Source of the DNA: Chloroflexota bacterium | Lineage (GTDB): Bacteria > Chloroflexota > Limnocylindria > Limnocylindrales > CSP1-4 | Length of the DNA: 7,397 nucleotides | Direction: 5' to 3' | Assembly (NCBI GenBank): GCA_021785115.1 | Contig: JAJYGO010000489.1 | Span: forward strand, 1 to 7,397 | In this document: positions 5,817-7,397 of the stretch, one piece after another | Position numbering within the stretch: the stretch's first letter is position 1 | Layout of the letters: the number at the start of each line of letters is the position of its first letter | The notes under the pieces: model-generated | Database searches by the model: none | What the model was told of the DNA's origin: nothing | Seen by the model: the letters and a program-made list of their open reading frames with translations, nothing else | Made by a program: the position numbers and the translations under genes

Positions 5817-5924
5817 TCAGAGGGCCGCCGGCACCGGGCGCACCGAGGTTCGGACCGTCCCCCGATGCCAGAGCGCGAGCGCCCGTGCGCCGATCGCCGC
5901 GATCACCAGGAACGCGGGCGTCAT
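5817..5924 (-). CDS. Possible 35-aa single-helix membrane peptide
   Basis: ATG at 5924-5922 opens MTPAFLVIAAIGARALALWH and continues as a basic tail to TGA at 5819-5817. The first 20 residues could be one membrane helix, and the Arg-containing tail would sit in the cytoplasm. It has the same orientation as uppP and begins 74 bases after the uppP stop, so it could be its distal operon partner. There is no Shine-Dalgarno site before the ATG and the region is otherwise non-coding, so it may instead be a remnant or chance. Confidence 0.25.
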   Translation of the reverse strand: MTPAFLVIAAIGARALALWHRGTVRTSVRPVPAAL

Positions 5925-5998
5925 GGGCCGCGGACGCGACCGACGAGCCCGGATCGGCTGCCGCCCCGGCCCGTTGGCAAGGCCCCCGGGACGCCCGC

Positions 5999-6880
5999 CT
6001 AGAGGGCGAAGCGGATCATCGCCAGCACCCCGACCACCAGGCAGTAGATCGCGAACGGCGTGAGCGTCCGGGTGGTGAAGTAGCGGGTGAGGAAGCGGAC
6101 GGAGAGGTAGGCGGCGATGCCTGCGGCGACGCTGCCGGCCAGCACCTGGCCGATGACGCCGTGGCCATTGGGGCCAAGCAGGTCCGGGAGCTTGTACACG
6201 CCCGCAGCCATGATGATCGGCGTGGCCAGGAGGAACGAGAAGCGCGCGGCGTCCTCGTGGTCGAGCCCGCGGGCCAGGCCGGCGACCATCGTGATGCCGG
6301 ATCGGCTGATCCCGGCCAGCAGCGCGCCGATCTGGAAGACGCCCACGATCCCGGCCTCGCGGTACTCCAGGCTGTCCAGGCGGCGGGCGCCCTCGGGATT
6401 GAGCCCGTGGGCGACAGCGAGGGCACGGACCTCGGCGCGGCGCCGGAGCCACTCCCCCGCGAGCAGGAGCAGCCCGTTGACGAACAGGAACGCCGCGGCG
6501 AGCAGCGGCTTGGCGAACACGGTCCGGAAGGCGTGCTCGAACAGCAGGCCCATGAGCCCGGCCGGGATCGTCGCCACCACCAGCAGCCAGCCGAGGCGGG
6601 CGTCCGGCCCCTCCACCCGGCGGCTCCGCAGCGAGCCGACGATGGCGCGGATGATCCGCACCCAGTCGCGCCAGTAGAAGAGCGCGAGCGCGGTCGCCGT
6701 GGCCACGTGGAGGCCGACGAGGAAGGCCAGGAAGTACGACTCGGAGGCCGCCTGCGCCGCCACCACATCGTTCCAGCCCAGCAGTTGGGGCACGATCACC
6801 GAGTGCCCGAGGCTGGAGACCGGGAACAGCTCGCTCACCCCCTGCAGGAGTCCAAGGATGATCGCCTGGAAATACGACAC
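5999..6880 (-). CDS. uppP: Undecaprenyl-diphosphatase UppP/BacA
   Basis: Integral membrane phosphatase that removes a phosphate from undecaprenyl pyrophosphate to regenerate the undecaprenyl phosphate carrier for peptidoglycan and other envelope polymers; overproduction is known to give bacitracin resistance. At 293 aa it is slightly longer than the usual ~270. The N-terminal family motif is clear: Q13-GVS-E17-LFPVSSLGH26, with the (E/Q)xxxE glutamates and the conserved histidine. The second signature is at 187-197, GALLAGISRSGIT (usually PGxSRSxxT), with R193 as the catalytic arginine. Several hydrophobic helices fill the rest, and a charged loop lies at about 147-175. The start is GTG (6880-6878) with GGAGG (6889-6885) four bases before it; no upstream alternative fits as well. 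It is transcribed alone on the minus strand, divergent from the degraded gene at the right edge. All key residues are present, so it is probably active. Confidence 0.97.
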   Translation of the reverse strand: MSYFQAIILGLLQGVSELFPVSSLGHSVIVPQLLGWNDVVAAQAASESYFLAFLVGLHVATATALALFYWRDWVRIIRAIVGSLRSRRVEGPDARLGWLLVVATIPAGLMGLLFEHAFRTVFAKPLLAAAFLFVNGLLLLAGEWLRRRAEVRALAVAHGLNPEGARRLDSLEYREAGIVGVFQIGALLAGISRSGITMVAGLARGLDHEDAARFSFLLATPIIMAAGVYKLPDLLGPNGHGVIGQVLAGSVAAGIAAYLSVRFLTRYFTTRTLTPFAIYCLVVGVLAMIRFAL

Positions 6881-6892
6881 GATGCCTCCACG

Positions 6893-6948
6893 TTGACCGG
6901 TTTTCGGGCCGGCCTATTCTCGCGGGAAGTTCCTCGGAGCGTGAGAAT
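6893..6948 (+). promoter_or_regulatory. Candidate promoter and dyad between uppP and the right-edge remnant
   Basis: On the plus strand TTGACC (6893-6898) and TATTCT (6915-6920) are spaced by 16 bases, a fair sigma-70-type pair pointing right toward the degraded gene, about 130 bases before it. ATTCTC (6916-6921) and GAGAAT (6943-6948) form a dyad with a 21-base gap, overlapping the -10 box; GGAAGTTCC (6925-6933) lies inside it. The stretch is clearly AT-richer than its surroundings. The uppP promoter should also lie here on the other strand, where GAGAAT is the only -10-like hexamer I noticed. These calls are by eye. Confidence 0.35.
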
Positions 6949-7050
6949 CCGGTCTCCCCAACCCCTCGGTCCCCTTTCCGTCGAACGGCCCTTGGCGCTC
7001 GCACCCGGCTCGGTTCAGGCTCGCCAGGACGGCGTCACCTGACGGGGGAG

Positions 7051-7397
7051 GCGCGCTGGACCGAGAACGTCACGCCTGGTTGGCTCGATTCCGTGCGTGG
7101 CGACCCGATGCCGTGACTGATCGACGAGGCGGCTCCGGCCGTCCGGCACCTGGTCCTCCGCGACCAGGTGTGCCTGCCCGAGGGGGACCCGGCGGTGTCG
7201 GCTGCCCTTCAGGATCCCGCCGGGTGGTGGGGCAGACCCGGTCCGGGCTGCGGCCCGGAGTAGCGGGTGCGCAAGTCGGTCGCCAATGCCCGAGGTGCGG
7301 TTTCCGACGGGACGATGAGCACGCGAAGCCCGGGGGACGCGACGGCGATCCCGGGACGGGACGGCGTCCGTCAGGCATGCTGTTGCGGAACGCCACA
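7051..7397 (+). pseudogene. Degraded squalene-cyclase-like (alpha-toroid) hypothetical, N-terminal part
   Basis: One plus-strand frame reads VTPGWLDSVRGDPMP, a TGA (7114-7116), then LIDEAAPAVRHLVLRDQ and DPAVSAALQDPAGWWGRPGPG, a TAG (7261-7263), then weak sequence including DGVRQAC near the window end. I recognise the pattern of terpene cyclase/prenyltransferase-fold hypotheticals (GDPxPWLLDExxPAVRxLxLRDLL ... QDPDGWWxxPGPGYxPKYR). In that pattern the first stop falls where W is expected (TGG to TGA) and the second where Y is expected (TAC to TAG). About 15 residues seem missing between SAAL and QDPAG. GGGGGAG at 7044-7050 could be the old ribosome binding site, but no in-frame start codon is left. 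The gene runs off the window. The family name is inference from memory. Confidence 0.5.
7147..7170. repeat. Perfect 9-bp inverted repeat inside the degraded gene
   Basis: CACCTGGTC (7147-7155) and GACCAGGTG (7162-7170) are exact reverse complements around a six-base CTCCGC loop. They encode the HLVLRDQV stretch, so the symmetry may only reflect GC-rich codon choice in a family-conserved helix. Confidence 0.5.

Noticed and set aside
5817..7004. 395-codon minus-strand frame overlapping uppP
   Set aside because: It covers uppP in a different frame and is Arg/Pro/Gly-rich; only its last 35 codons, beyond uppP, look protein-like and are listed separately.
5885..7042. 385-codon plus-strand frame opposite uppP
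   Set aside because: Composition rich in Arg, Glu, Asp, His and Gln without domains is the antisense image of a membrane protein gene.
7060..7105. tRNA-like GGCTCGATTCC motif
   Set aside because: The flanking bases do not form a T-arm, anticodon arm or acceptor stem; the bases fit the degraded coding frame instead.
7070..7396. 108-codon minus-strand frame at the right edge
   Set aside because: Pro/Arg/Gly/Ser-rich translation with no domain; the plus strand carries the recognisable degraded gene.
1..7397. CRISPR array, insertion sequence, integrase or attachment site
   Set aside because: No regularly spaced repeats, no transposase or recombinase motifs and no long terminal inverted repeats were seen on either strand.

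Overview
The window is very GC-rich (roughly 70% or more by eye), with third codon positions almost all G or C in the genes that look real and with GTG starts. Together with a PadR-type regulator remnant, short hypothetical proteins and a PAS/GAF/EAL signalling protein, this suggests a high-GC free-living bacterium: Chloroflexota (a Limnocylindria-like lineage) or Actinomycetota. The small 93-aa protein at 5496-5777 reminds me of short Chloroflexota hypotheticals, but that is an impression from memory, not a search result.

Layout. At 1-81 is the last 26 codons of a plus-strand gene, followed by a 14-bp perfect hairpin (120-152) that looks like its terminator. A gene-poor stretch follows, with one possible small plus-strand protein (557-913). 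The first solid gene is 1468-3591 (+), a 707-aa soluble PAS-PAS-GAF-EAL protein predicted to hydrolyse cyclic di-GMP. From about 3660 to 4890 the minus strand holds a run of broken genes. In transcription order these are a PadR regulator remnant, an overlapping PadR-associated membrane protein fragment with a one-base deletion, a C-terminally anchored Ig-like surface protein, and a short signal-peptide-like fragment. The Ig-like gene carries an internal 105-bp segment (4132-4236) that reads as protein only on the opposite strand, so it appears to have been inverted in place. Two small plus-strand ORFs follow (5088-5375, weak; 5496-5777, good, with a leader hairpin touching its ribosome binding site). 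The second solid gene is uppP (5999-6880, -), undecaprenyl-diphosphatase. The right edge (7051-7397, +) is a degraded gene with two in-frame stops; its protein resembles the squalene-cyclase-like/prenyltransferase-fold hypotheticals.

How it works together. I see no coherent operon or new defence or metabolic system. The two clear functional genes, a c-di-GMP phosphodiesterase and UppP (cell-wall lipid carrier recycling and bacitracin tolerance), stand alone on opposite strands. What stands out is the density of gene remnants between them, above all the micro-inversion. A purely ORF-based annotation would miss it, because a 219-codon open frame runs through the wreckage and imitates one intact membrane protein.
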